Part shown: one piece after another, positions 48,662 to 57,096 of the stretch
Layout: the number at the start of each line of letters is the position of its first letter
Numbering within the stretch: position 1 is the first letter of the stretch
Assembly (NCBI RefSeq): GCF_002159265.1
Contig: NZ_NFHG01000001.1
Location: 310,001 to 374,000 of the forward strand
Direction of reading: 5' to 3'
DNA length: 64,000 nt
DNA from: Flavonifractor sp. An82
Lineage (GTDB): Bacteria; Bacillota; Clostridia; Oscillospirales; Oscillospiraceae
Position numbers and translations under genes: made by a program
The notes under the pieces: generated by a model
Databases searched by the model: none
The model's input: the letters and a program-made list of their open reading frames with translations, nothing else
Told to the model about the DNA's origin: nothing

Positions 48662-48745
48662 GCGATTTAAGCGTCCCATATATAATAAGGTAGGGAACAA
48701 GCAGAGGACCCAGCGCGAGGTGTGAGGAAAGGATGTGTAGAATTG

Positions 48746-49240
48746 ATGGAAGAACTTTTTTATAGCGAGCAGCACCGGGACTTCTACCGCCACCATGTGG
48801 ACGGCGGCGCAGACCCCTATTATCGCGCGCTCGTCTACCTGCTCGGTATGACGGAGGAGACACGCACCAACTTCTCCCGGTGCTTTGACGGGGAGGCAAG
48901 GATGATCCGGCCGGCCGCCCTGGAGGAGGGCTGGCAGACGGGCGGTACAGCGAGGATCGTACGCATGGCCTTCAATCTCTGGAACGGGTGGTGCTACGAG
49001 TCGGAGGAGGAGGCGCAGGATGGCCGGATGTCCGAGGCTTTCACGCCGGACAATCTGTTCTGCTGTGAATTTGCCCCCTACTTCTATGAGGCAATCAAGC
49101 TGCGGCATCCAGAATATACGGACCACCCCCCGGAAGTGAGTTGTCCAAGCCGGCAGGGCCCTCCGGCAGATGGGAAGCCAGACGGAACACTGTGTGCCCT
49201 GGAGGCGAACCCTACGCCGCAGGCTGAACAACATAAATAA
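48746..49240 (+). CDS. Hypothetical protein, DUF6075-like
   Basis: A 164-residue soluble protein starting MEELFYSEQHRDFYRHHV. This start and FDGEARMIRPAALEEGWQTGG recall the DUF6075 family, known from mobile elements of Firmicutes, with unknown function. The Pro-rich last 35 residues look disordered. An alternative GTG lies 8 codons upstream. It lies between an integrase and a DUF4143 ATPase in the accessory region. Confidence 0.6.
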   Translation: MEELFYSEQHRDFYRHHVDGGADPYYRALVYLLGMTEETRTNFSRCFDGEARMIRPAALEEGWQTGGTARIVRMAFNLWNGWCYESEEEAQDGRMSEAFTPDNLFCCEFAPYFYEAIKLRHPEYTDHPPEVSCPSRQGPPADGKPDGTLCALEANPTPQAEQHK

Positions 49241-49274
49241 TGCGGACTTTGTGACATTAAACACACTTTTTCGG

Positions 49275-49315
49275 TTGACTATTTGATAGAAAGAGATATA
49301 CTGATAGTATCAAAT
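49275..49315 (+). promoter_or_regulatory. Promoter with ATTTGATA-N19-TATCAAAT repeat before the DUF4143 ATPase
   Basis: A -35 TTGACT (49275-49280), 16-base spacer and -10 TATACT (49297-49302). An inverted repeat of 8 bases (49281-49288 and 49308-49315) flanks the -10, as an operator would. Confidence 0.6.
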
Positions 49316-49335
49316 GGTCGAGGGGGAGTGTGGCG

Positions 49336-50652
49336 ATGAAGCGATATGCAATCAACCGTCTGCAGGAGTGGAAGGAGGATCCGTACCGCCTACCTATGAT
49401 CATCCGCGGCGCGCGGCAGGTGGGGAAGACCTGGCTGATGCAGGAGTTTGGCCGGACTGCGTTTGAGCAGTGCGCCTATATCAATTTTGACCGCAATGAG
49501 CGGATGCAGAACCTGTTCTCCGGCGATTTTGATGTGGATCGGATCCTGCGGGGCCTTGCCATCGAGAGCGGGGTGGAGATCGACCCGGAGAATACTTTGA
49601 TTATTCTGGACGAGATACAGGAGGTGCCGGCCGCGCTGCAGAGCCTGAAATATTTCTGTGAGGATAGCCGGCACAGATACTATATCCTGGCTGCTGGGTC
49701 GCTGCTGGGGATCGCCATGCACGAGGGCACGTCCTTCCCTGTGGGCAAGGTGGACAGCATGGAACTCTATCCGCTTTCCTTCACCGAGTTTCTGTCCGCC
49801 ACAGGCAATGAACAGCTGCTCGGCCTCCTGGAGCAGCAGGATTTTGAAATGGTCACCGCCTTCCGGGACAAGTACATCGACTTGCTCAGAACGTATTACT
49901 TTGTGGGCGGGATGCCGGCGGCGGTGAACGCCTACCTGCCCAAGCAGAGTCTTACTGCCGTACGCCGTGTGCAGAAGCGCCTGATCTCAGACTACGAGCA
50001 GGACTTTTCCAAGCATGCTCCGACGGCCGTCATTCCCCGCATCCGTATGGTGTGGGATGGCATCCCTTCTCAACTCGCCAAGGAGAATAAGAAATTCATT
50101 TACAGCGTCCTGCGGGAGGGGGCCCGGGCCAAGGATTTTGAGTTGGCCATCCAATGGCTGATCGACTGCGGATTGTGCTGCAAGGTCGGCAGGGTGACCA
50201 AGGGCGCCGTTCCCTTGAAGGCATATCAGGACATTCCGGCCTTCAAGCTGTATCTGGTGGATGTGGGCCTGCTGGCGGCGATGACGGATCTGGACGCCAA
50301 GACGCTGCTCAAGGGCAATGCTATCTTTACGGAGTTCAAAGGTGCGCTCACAGAGCAGTATGTCTGCCAGCAGCTCGTTTCCGATCTGGGCGCCACGCCC
50401 TACTACTGGTCGGCAGAGAATTCCTCCGGAGAGGTGGACTTCGTCCTCCAGCACAGCGGGAATGTTATTCCGTTGGAGGTCAAGGCGGAGGAGAATCTGC
50501 AGGCCAAGAGCCTGAAGCACTTTGTCGCCGGCAATGAACTGCCTTTCGGCGTCCGCACCTCCATGTCCGACTACCGCAGGCAGGAGAAGCTCATAAATCT
50601 GCCCCTCTATGCGCTCTCCCAGCTCTGGGAGGTCTGCGACACATTTAACTGA
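49336..50652 (+). CDS. AAA (AAA_14) ATPase with DUF4143 domain
   Basis: A 438-residue protein: an ATPase with Walker A RGARQVGKTWLMQEF (near residue 24) and Walker B LIILDEIQEVP, then a DUF4143 nuclease-like domain with EQYVCQQL, WSAENSSGEVDFVLQ and PLEVKAEE (near residues 350-385), a PD-(D/E)XK-like pattern. This family is widespread in mobile DNA and gut bacteria, with an unclear role in DNA handling or defence. GAGGGGGAG lies 7 bases before the ATG. Confidence 0.85.
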   Translation: MKRYAINRLQEWKEDPYRLPMIIRGARQVGKTWLMQEFGRTAFEQCAYINFDRNERMQNLFSGDFDVDRILRGLAIESGVEIDPENTLIILDEIQEVPAALQSLKYFCEDSRHRYYILAAGSLLGIAMHEGTSFPVGKVDSMELYPLSFTEFLSATGNEQLLGLLEQQDFEMVTAFRDKYIDLLRTYYFVGGMPAAVNAYLPKQSLTAVRRVQKRLISDYEQDFSKHAPTAVIPRIRMVWDGIPSQLAKENKKFIYSVLREGARAKDFELAIQWLIDCGLCCKVGRVTKGAVPLKAYQDIPAFKLYLVDVGLLAAMTDLDAKTLLKGNAIFTEFKGALTEQYVCQQLVSDLGATPYYWSAENSSGEVDFVLQHSGNVIPLEVKAEENLQAKSLKHFVAGNELPFGVRTSMSDYRRQEKLINLPLYALSQLWEVCDTFN

Positions 50653-50725
50653 AACAGGGGCGGGATCCGCGCCCGCCTGATCTGAATTTGCCTCAGCTGG
50701 GAATGCCTGAGAGGTGATGCGCACG

Positions 50726-51001
50726 ATGGAAAATGAAAACCGGGAATATATCCTGCGCGTCTATGGGGCGCTCCAGGAAAAGGGGTATAACGCAGTTGGC
50801 CAGATCGTCGGTTATCTGTTGACAGAGGACCCCACCTACATCACCAATCACCTCGACGCCCGCAGGCTCATTCGGAAGATTGACCGGTATGGCCTGCTGG
50901 CGGATATTGTGGCCAATTACTTTGACGATACCGAGGAGCATGTCGGCGGGGGAGCGCCCGCGGGGCAACATCAGTTTGAGCGGAGCGATGCAAGCCTCTG
51001 A
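50726..51001 (+). CDS. IreB (UPF0297)-like protein with altered C-terminus
   Basis: A 91-residue protein whose first 65 residues match IreB well ([40 protein letters not shown]). IreB is a small phosphoprotein target of the IreK Ser/Thr kinase. The N-terminal Thr-phosphorylation segment is missing and the last 25 residues ([12 protein letters not shown]) are unlike the family. It is followed at once by a truncated recombinase, so it may be a displaced or fused second copy. A GTG 4 codons upstream is an alternative start. Confidence 0.65.
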   Translation: MENENREYILRVYGALQEKGYNAVGQIVGYLLTEDPTYITNHLDARRLIRKIDRYGLLADIVANYFDDTEEHVGGGAPAGQHQFERSDASL

Positions 51002-51010
51002 CCTGTTTAA

Positions 51011-51598
51011 GGAACAGAAAATGAGGATATCGGCCTGAGGTGGGAGGACTGCGATTTTGCGGAGAAAACCATCTCCATCAATCACAGCCTGCTTTACCGT
51101 CAAAAGGAGCCGGGGGGAGCCTGCGAATTTCTGATCAGCACGCCCAAGACGGAAACTGGGATCCGGGTGATTCCCATGGCGACAGAGGTCAAGCGGGCAT
51201 TGGAGCAGGAGCGCCAGTTTCAGACAGAGGTATGCCCGGCAAATATCATGATCGATGGGTATTCCAACTTCATCTTTACCAGCCAGACGGGCGGGATTCT
51301 GAGTCCGCACACAGTCAACCGCGCCATTGAGCGGATTCGAACCGCATACAATAACCAGGAAACGGAGTTGGCAAACCAGGAGCAGCGGGAACCACAGTTA
51401 CTGCCCCATTTTTCAGCGCATACCCTGCGGCATACCTTCTGTGCCCGGTTCTGCGAACACGAGACCAACCTGAAGGTAATCCAGGAGATCATGGGTCACG
51501 CCAGCATCACAACCACCATGGACGTTTACAACCATGTGACACTGGAGCAGAAAATTGCCAGCTTCAAGCGGCTGGGAGAAACATACAAGATCATTTGA
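51011..51598 (+). pseudogene. 5'-truncated tyrosine recombinase (integrase)
   Basis: The frame after the stop at 51008-51010 encodes an integrase catalytic domain from GLRWEDCDF onward, with ISTPKTETGIRVIPM, HFSAHTLRHTFCARF and GHASITTTMDVYNHVT (His, Arg and Tyr present). The core-binding domain and the first catalytic Arg are gone, so it cannot be active. The nearest internal ATG is at 51167. It marks an old deletion joined to the IreB-like gene. Confidence 0.8.
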
Positions 51599-51608
51599 TT
51601 CATTTTAG

Positions 51609-51641
51609 GCGTCCTCTCCGCAGCCGGGGAGGACGCTTTTT
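51609..51641 (+). terminator. Intrinsic terminator after the truncated integrase
   Basis: GCGTCCTC pairs with GAGGACGC, with an inner CC/GG extension, followed by TTTTT. Confidence 0.85.
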
Positions 51642-51701
51642 CGTAAACTCACGGATGCCTTCCGCATATCCTTTACTGATTTGAGGTAAGGAGGCGGTCA
51701 A

Positions 51702-51824
51702 ATGAGAAGCGAATTGATTGTGACATGTGTTTATACTGAGGACGGAAAAAGTGCTCAGGAATTATTGCTGGAATCTTTTCAAATATTCCTCCGACGGGAG
51801 ATGGAATCTGTTGCAAAGGGGTGA
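51702..51824 (+). CDS. 40-residue protein before the serine recombinase
   Basis: AAGGAGG lies 7 bases before an ATG that opens a 40-residue frame (MRSELIVTCVYTEDGKSAQE and so on, ending VAKG). The strong ribosome site and helical amphipathic composition argue for a real gene. I recall similar small proteins before serine recombinases of gut Firmicutes, without a known function. Confidence 0.55.
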   Translation: MRSELIVTCVYTEDGKSAQELLLESFQIFLRREMESVAKG

Positions 51825-51827
51825 ACT

Positions 51828-51887
51828 ATGGGGTGTAATCCATATGATGAATGGCCGCTTATCTCAGGAGGTATAGCATGTACTTAG
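51828..51887 (+). CDS. 19-residue leader peptide overlapping the recombinase start
   Basis: AAAGGGG is followed by an ATG opening a 19-residue frame (MGCNPYDEWPLISGGIACT) that ends 9 bases inside the recombinase gene. The GGA-GGT codons of the peptide are the ribosome site of the recombinase. This arrangement would couple recombinase translation to the peptide. Confidence 0.4.
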   Translation: MGCNPYDEWPLISGGIACT

Positions 51888-53497
51888 AGATAAGCAAGCC
51901 CATGGATTACCATGCGGCTTTATACATCAGACTATCAAAGGAGGATGAGAGCGAGGGACCATCCCAGAGCGTCCAGAACCAGGAATCCCTGCTGCGGGAG
52001 TTTGTGCAGCAGCACCGGCTGAGCGTCTATGACACCTATATAGACGACGGCTGGAGCGGCACCAGCTTCGACCGCCCGGCCTTCCAGCGGATGATCGCTG
52101 ACATCGAGGCCAAGAAGGTCAACATGGTCATCACCAAGGACCTCTCCCGGCTGGGCCGGGACTACATTATGACCGGCCACTACATGGAGCGGTATTTCCC
52201 CGAGCACCGAGTGCGGTACATCTCCCTGCTGGACGGCATCGACACTGGTGTGGACTCCACTGCCAATGATATCACGCCCTTTCGCGCGATCATGAACGAC
52301 ATGTACGCAAAGGATATCTCCAAGAAGATCAAGAGCGTCAAACGGGATAAGCAGCGGAAGGGGCAGTTTATCGGCGGCAAGCCGGTGTACGGCTACAAGA
52401 TGCACCCCACGGAGAAAAACAAGATCGTCATTGACGAGGAAGTGGCCCCTATCGTGCGGCGGATTTTCGCCCTGGCCCTCTCCGGTATGAGCTGCCGGAA
52501 TATCGCCGCCCTCCTCAACCAGGAGAGAGTGCCTACCCCGGCCACCTACGCAGGCCTTCCGGTGGCAAGGCCCGGTCCCTACACCGGGCTGTGGAGCAGT
52601 GAACGGATCTCCGATATGTTGCAGAACGAGACCTACATCGGCAACATGGTGCAGGGGCGCAGCGTGAAAATCAGCTACAAATCCAAGAAGTGCCTGAAAC
52701 AAGACCCGGCCAACTGGGTGATAGTAGAGGGGACCCACGAGCCTCTGGTGGATGCGGAGACTTTTCGTAAGGTGCGGATGCTGGTGAACAGCCGTAAGCA
52801 CACCCGGAGCCGGACCTATGACTTCCTGCTGAAAGGACTGATCTTCTGCCACGAGTGTGGCTACCCGCTGGCGGTCCTCAACCGAAAAAACGCCAAGGGA
52901 GAGGATGTGCTGTACTTCGTCTGCCGCACCTATCAGCGGTTCACTAAGGCTGGGGTCTGCACCTGCCATTCCATCAAGGAGAAAACCGTGACCGATGCAG
53001 TGATCGCCAAGGTGTGGGCGGTGTGCCAGGCGTATCTGAACCCTGATGAACTGCTGCCCGTGGCACAGGAAGCCGTGGAGAATGCCAGAAAACAGAGCAG
53101 CCTGGAGTCGGAACTCCAAGCGCTCCAATCCAAGATCGACAGCCTCACCGCCAACCTGGACCGGATGTATACCGACCGGCTCAGCGGGCTGTTGCCCGAA
53201 GCGGACTTCCAGCGCATCTTTAGCCGGATCAAGCTGGAGCGGGAGCAGCTGGAGGCGAAACGGCAGGAGTTGGAACTGCGTCAAAAAAGCCCCGTCCGCA
53301 GTAAGGACAGAGCCAGGGAACTGGTACAGCGCTTCATCGAAACCGCCGGGGAGAGCCGGGAGCTGCTGGTGAGCCTCATCGAGCGGGTGGAACTCACCGA
53401 GGACAAAGAGATCATCATCAAATTCCGCTTCGCCCAGCTGGATGAAACGGCGGAAAGCCAGATACCGCAAGGGATTGCGCCGTCCCACACGGCGTAA
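51878..53497 (+). CDS. Large serine recombinase
   Basis: A 539-residue recombinase: resolvase domain (residues 10-160; YIRLSKEDE with the catalytic Ser, and KDLSRLGRDY), recombinase domain (GKPVYGYKMHPTEKNKIVID region), zinc ribbon (FCHECGYPL, then CRTYQRFTKAGVCTCH), a coiled coil near residues 400-470 and a C-terminal tail. It integrates or excises DNA through a serine-DNA link. AGGAGG lies 6 bases before the ATG. I could not identify attachment sites or cargo, so the element is probably incomplete. Confidence 0.9.
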   Translation: MYLEISKPMDYHAALYIRLSKEDESEGPSQSVQNQESLLREFVQQHRLSVYDTYIDDGWSGTSFDRPAFQRMIADIEAKKVNMVITKDLSRLGRDYIMTGHYMERYFPEHRVRYISLLDGIDTGVDSTANDITPFRAIMNDMYAKDISKKIKSVKRDKQRKGQFIGGKPVYGYKMHPTEKNKIVIDEEVAPIVRRIFALALSGMSCRNIAALLNQERVPTPATYAGLPVARPGPYTGLWSSERISDMLQNETYIGNMVQGRSVKISYKSKKCLKQDPANWVIVEGTHEPLVDAETFRKVRMLVNSRKHTRSRTYDFLLKGLIFCHECGYPLAVLNRKNAKGEDVLYFVCRTYQRFTKAGVCTCHSIKEKTVTDAVIAKVWAVCQAYLNPDELLPVAQEAVENARKQSSLESELQALQSKIDSLTANLDRMYTDRLSGLLPEADFQRIFSRIKLEREQLEAKRQELELRQKSPVRSKDRARELVQRFIETAGESRELLVSLIERVELTEDKEIIIKFRFAQLDETAESQIPQGIAPSHTA

Positions 53498-53530
53498 ATT
53501 TCCAGAGGAAATCGCTTACAATAGCCGGGG

Positions 53531-53599
53531 CGCTATGTATCCCGCATTGAGAAAAAAGCCCTGAAAAAGCTGGAGACCGCCATGGAGGAGAGGACATAG
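53531..53599 (+). pseudogene. C-terminal gene fragment after the recombinase
   Basis: A 23-codon open end (RYVSRIEKKALKKLETAMEERT core) without a start, 33 bases after the recombinase stop. The basic helical composition looks protein-like. The preceding frame reads FPEEIAYNSRGAMYPALRKK and runs into it with a frame change. It is probably the tail of a deleted element gene. Confidence 0.4.
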
Positions 53600-53731
53600 G
53601 ACTTTACGCTGTGCCGGAACAGGGAGTATAATAGCAAAGACGGAGCCTTGCAGGTTCCGCAGAAAAGAAAAATACGGATGGGATGCAATAAAAGGCCGAT
53701 GGTATGCATTACATCCATGAGGGGAGAGAAT

Positions 53732-54316
53732 ATGATGCTGATCCTGCTGGAGACCATGGCGGAGGAGAGCCGCCAGGCGACTGCCCCGGGCATCCTGGAA
53801 CCGCTGCTGGTCCGTATGCAGGCAGGGGAACAGGAGGCCCTGGCGGAGCTCTACCATAGGGCCCGCACCGCGGTATACGGCCTTGCGCTCTCCTATCTCA
53901 AGCACACCCACGACGCGGAGGACGTGACTCAGGACACCTTTGTCCGGATATGGGAAAACGTACACCAGTATCAGCCCCGGGGCACGCCCCTGGCCTGGGT
54001 GCTGACCATTGCCCGCAATCTGTCCCTGATGAAGCTGCGGGACCGGGGTAAGACGGAGGATATGGAGCCGGAGGCGTGGGAGCGGCTGGCCGCAGACAGT
54101 CCGCTGGTGACGGCGGAGGACCGGCAGGTCCTCCAGGCCGCCCTGGCGGGACTCAGCGATGAGGAGCGCCAGGTGGTGACCCTCCACGCCGTTACCGGCT
54201 GGAAGCACAAGGAGATCGCGGCGCTGCTGGACCTGCCGCTGTCCACCGTGCTGTCCAAGTACCGCAGGGCCCTGCAGAAGCTGCGCGACATTCTGGAAGG
54301 AGGGGAGAAGCCGTGA
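53732..54316 (+). CDS. ECF-type sigma-70 factor (SigI/RpoE-like)
   Basis: A 194-residue sigma factor with region 2 (LYHRARTAVYGLALSYLKHT, DAEDVTQDTFVRIWENV) and region 4 (LSDEERQVVTLHAVTGWKHK, EIAALLDLPLSTVLSKYRRA). GGGGAG precedes ATGATG at 53732. It overlaps the following gene, which encodes an RsgI-like membrane protein expected to hold it inactive until an outside signal is sensed. Confidence 0.88.
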   Translation: MMLILLETMAEESRQATAPGILEPLLVRMQAGEQEALAELYHRARTAVYGLALSYLKHTHDAEDVTQDTFVRIWENVHQYQPRGTPLAWVLTIARNLSLMKLRDRGKTEDMEPEAWERLAADSPLVTAEDRQVLQAALAGLSDEERQVVTLHAVTGWKHKEIAALLDLPLSTVLSKYRRALQKLRDILEGGEKP

Positions 54317-55551
54317 ACGACCGGGAACTGGAGCAAAAACTCCGCCAGGCGCTGGAGCATGCCGCGCCCAATGACATCGACGAGATCCTCTCCCGCTGCG
54401 GGCCCCAGAACGACAAGATCGTACCCATCACCGCCCCCAGGAAGCGGAGAAAGCACATCGTGCCCTGGCTGGCCGCCGCCTGTCTGGTGCTGGCCATCGG
54501 CGGAGGCACACTGGGGGTGCGCTATCAGCAGGCCAACGCGGTGACCTCGGTGGTGTCGCTGGATGTGAACCCCTGCGTGCGGCTGGAGGCCAACCGGGCG
54601 GAGAAGGTGCTCTCCGCCACGCCGGTGAACGGCGATGCAAATCAGATCCTGGACGGCATGGACCTGACCGGCACCGATCTGGAGGTGGCAGTCAACGCCA
54701 TCATCGGCTCCCTGCTCAAGCACGGATACGTGGATGAGCTGGCCAACTCCGTGCTGGTGTCGGTGGAGGACGACGATCTCACCCGGGGAACCGCTCTGGA
54801 GGAAAAGCTGACCGGGGAGATCTCCCAGGTGCTGGAGTCGGCCTCCATCAACGGGGCTATTCTGTCCCAGACCTTCTCCGGAGACGAGGCCCTGCAGCAG
54901 AAGGCAGAGGAGTACGGTATCTCCCTGGGCAAGGCGACCCTGATCCAGACCCTGGTGGACAGCAGCACCCATCTGACCTTTGAATCGCTGGCGGGGCTGT
55001 CCATCAATGAATTGAATCTGCTGGCCAATTCGGAGGCGGCGGCCGACCGGACGGACCAGAGCGCGGAGACCGACTCCATCCGTTCCACCGGGTCAGCCAG
55101 CCAGAACGGCTATATCGGAGCAGAGACCGCCCGGCAGACCGCCCTGGACCATGCCGGTGTGACCGAGGACCAGCTGGACTATCTGGAGGCGGACTACGAC
55201 TACGAGGACGGCCGGATGGTGTACGAAGTGGAGTTTGCCGTGGGAGGCGTGGAGTACGAGTATGATATTGACGCCGCCACCGGGGATATCCTCAAGTACG
55301 AGCGGGACGGAGAATCTGGCTGGCAGAGCGGTCAGACGCCGGAGGGAGGCTCCGGCGGCAGCATCAACGGCCAGAGTGCCCGGGATATTGCCCTGGCCCA
55401 TGCGGGGGTTACCCTGGACCAGGTGAGAGAGCTGGAGGTCGAACTGGACGACGGCTGCTATCAGGTGGAGTTTAAGGCGGGCCGTTACGAATATGAATAC
55501 GAGATCAGCGCCGGGGACGGCAGTATCCTCAGCGCTGAGCGGGATGACTGA
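54313..55551 (+). CDS. RsgI-like anti-sigma factor with two PepSY domains
   Basis: A 412-residue membrane protein: a cytosolic N-terminal segment (residues 1-55), one membrane helix (about 58-75), an RsgI-type periplasmic domain with SLDVNPCVRLEANRAEKV and PVNGDAN, then two PepSY repeats (near 275-335 and 355-412; QTALDHAGVTEDQLDYLEAD and DIALAHAGVTLDQVRELEVE). The GTG start overlaps the sigma stop (GTGA). It probably binds the sigma factor inside and senses a wall or surface signal outside. Confidence 0.85.
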   Translation: MNDRELEQKLRQALEHAAPNDIDEILSRCGPQNDKIVPITAPRKRRKHIVPWLAAACLVLAIGGGTLGVRYQQANAVTSVVSLDVNPCVRLEANRAEKVLSATPVNGDANQILDGMDLTGTDLEVAVNAIIGSLLKHGYVDELANSVLVSVEDDDLTRGTALEEKLTGEISQVLESASINGAILSQTFSGDEALQQKAEEYGISLGKATLIQTLVDSSTHLTFESLAGLSINELNLLANSEAAADRTDQSAETDSIRSTGSASQNGYIGAETARQTALDHAGVTEDQLDYLEADYDYEDGRMVYEVEFAVGGVEYEYDIDAATGDILKYERDGESGWQSGQTPEGGSGGSINGQSARDIALAHAGVTLDQVRELEVELDDGCYQVEFKAGRYEYEYEISAGDGSILSAERDD

Positions 55552-55560
55552 TCCAAACCG

Positions 55561-55595
55561 TGGGGCGGCCCCAGAGGCCGCCCCATATTTTTTTG
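55561..55595 (+). terminator. Intrinsic terminator of the sigma/anti-sigma operon
   Basis: TGGGGCGGCC pairs with GGCCGCCCCA around CCAGA, followed by a T-rich run. Confidence 0.9.
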
Positions 55596-55710
55596 ACCCG
55601 GCAGGCACCACTTTGGGGGCGGGGCATAGTATGGATTGAGACCGGGCAGGACAGCGGAAAGCTCCGCCGCCAGCTCCAGGTTTCTATCATTTAAACCGGG
55701 AGGTACTTCT

Positions 55711-55857
55711 ATGATGGGGTGCAATAATGGTTGTGGCAACGGCTTTGGCGGCGGCAGCTGCCTGTGGATCATTCTGATCATCATCCTGCTGTGCTGCTGC
55801 TGCGGCGGTGGCAATAGCTGCGGTAACGGCTGCGGCTGCGGCAACAGCTGCTGCTGA
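55711..55857 (+). CDS. 48-residue Gly/Cys-rich membrane protein
   Basis: GGGAGG is followed by ATGATG and a 48-residue frame: a Gly/Asn/Cys-rich head (GCNNGCGNGFGGGSC), a hydrophobic helix (LWIILIIILL), then CCCCGGGNSCGNGCGCGNSC. Similar proteins are common in Clostridia and related in layout to YjcZ-type sporulation proteins. Twelve or more cysteines suggest disulfide or metal links, perhaps in the spore coat; that role is a guess. Confidence 0.65.
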   Translation: MMGCNNGCGNGFGGGSCLWIILIIILLCCCCGGGNSCGNGCGCGNSCC

Positions 55858-55877
55858 GTCTCGATACACAGCATAAA

Positions 55878-55908
55878 GCCGGGCGGACATCAGCGATGTC
55901 CGCCCGGC
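55878..55908. terminator. Bidirectional terminator
   Basis: A 14-bp perfect stem (GCCGGGCGGACATC with its complement) with an AGC loop between the Cys-rich gene and the convergent transglutaminase gene. Confidence 0.8.
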
Positions 55909-55914
55909 CTGTTA

Positions 55915-57096
55915 TTATGTTCGGTGGGAAGTTCGCAGGACCGACCAGGTCCAGCGGGTACCTGTGGCCTCCTGCACGGCATCGTAATCCCACTGGTGGT
56001 CGGTCTGCCGGAGAAAGTCGCTGGTCACATTGAAATAGCGGTGATGCTCCTTCTCGTTGGCGGCGGGTACGCCAACATAGGAGCCCAGGGGATCATCCCA
56101 GGTTGTGTCCACGGCGTACCAGTCCCCGTCCAGCTGTACCAGATTCCAGGCGTGATCCTCCCTGGAGCCGCCGGATGCCCCGATCACCGTAACGCAGGGG
56201 ATATCCAGCAGATCCATAAACAGCTGGAAGGTGTTGGCGTAGCCCATGCAGATGGCCTGTCCCTCCACCAGCAGGCCATAGGGATGGCTGCGGTTGGGGA
56301 AGGTATGAGATTCATCATAGGCGGCGTGATCAATGATCCAGTCGTGGACAGCCAGTTCCTGTTCCGCCGGGGTCATACCGTCGCGGAGCATCTCCTCCAA
56401 TGCCTGCCGGCACACCTCCAGAATGGCGGCGTCCTGCTCCGACAGGGCGGAGGAATCCCCGGTGCGCCAGGCTTCCACCACCGGACCGGTGTCATAGAGG
56501 GGCATCTCCTCCTGATTGGGCGGATCGAAGACTACATAGCCCCGGCTGTCCCGTTCCTCCGTGTAGGGACGGATTACTTGCTGGGTCTGGGAGGTGTTGC
56601 CCTCAAAGCAGGTCATGAAGGCATCCAGGGCCCCCTCCGGGTCGGGGCAGACCGCCAGCAGGAGCCAGCGGCCCTGCCGCAGCAGAACGGCGTCCTCCAG
56701 CTTGGCGGCCTCCTCCGGAGCATAGCCCATAAAGTCGGCCCGACGGTTTTCCAGATAATTGACCAGCTGATTCTCCGCGGCTCCGGCATCAATGCCGTCA
56801 GCCAGCTGGATCACCGCCAGCTCGTTGGCCTGGAAACCCTGGGAGTAGGCGGCTGCGGCGTCGGTCCAGTCCGACCGCTCCAGGCCGTAGGCGGTGAGCA
56901 GATAGGTCTCCAGCTCCTCCGATGTGCCCAGCTCCGGGTCCGTGGACAGAGGGATGAGCCCCTGACTGAACTCCTCCGGCTGGGATTCCGCCACCGCGTT
57001 GCCCAGATCGATGGCGGTGGCGTCGGTGGTGGGTTCCTGTTTGGCGCAGCCCGCCAGCAGCAGGGCGGGGAGCAGCAAAAGAAGCAATCGTTTCAT
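55915..57096 (-). CDS. Transglutaminase-like lipoprotein with DUF4358-type domain
   Basis: A 393-residue lipoprotein (lipobox LLAGC, Cys near 17). Residues about 60-160 resemble DUF4358 (LTAYGLERSDWTDAAAAYSQ). The C-terminal half is a transglutaminase-like domain with the triad in QAICMGYANTF (Cys283), DHAWNLVQL (His) and VDTTWDDP (Asp). It may crosslink or cleave surface proteins. It overlaps the histidine kinase gene by 4 bases, so it is the output or partner of that system. Confidence 0.85.
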   Translation of the reverse strand: MKRLLLLLLPALLLAGCAKQEPTTDATAIDLGNAVAESQPEEFSQGLIPLSTDPELGTSEELETYLLTAYGLERSDWTDAAAAYSQGFQANELAVIQLADGIDAGAAENQLVNYLENRRADFMGYAPEEAAKLEDAVLLRQGRWLLLAVCPDPEGALDAFMTCFEGNTSQTQQVIRPYTEERDSRGYVVFDPPNQEEMPLYDTGPVVEAWRTGDSSALSEQDAAILEVCRQALEEMLRDGMTPAEQELAVHDWIIDHAAYDESHTFPNRSHPYGLLVEGQAICMGYANTFQLFMDLLDIPCVTVIGASGGSREDHAWNLVQLDGDWYAVDTTWDDPLGSYVGVPAANEKEHHRYFNVTSDFLRQTDHQWDYDAVQEATGTRWTWSVLRTSHRT

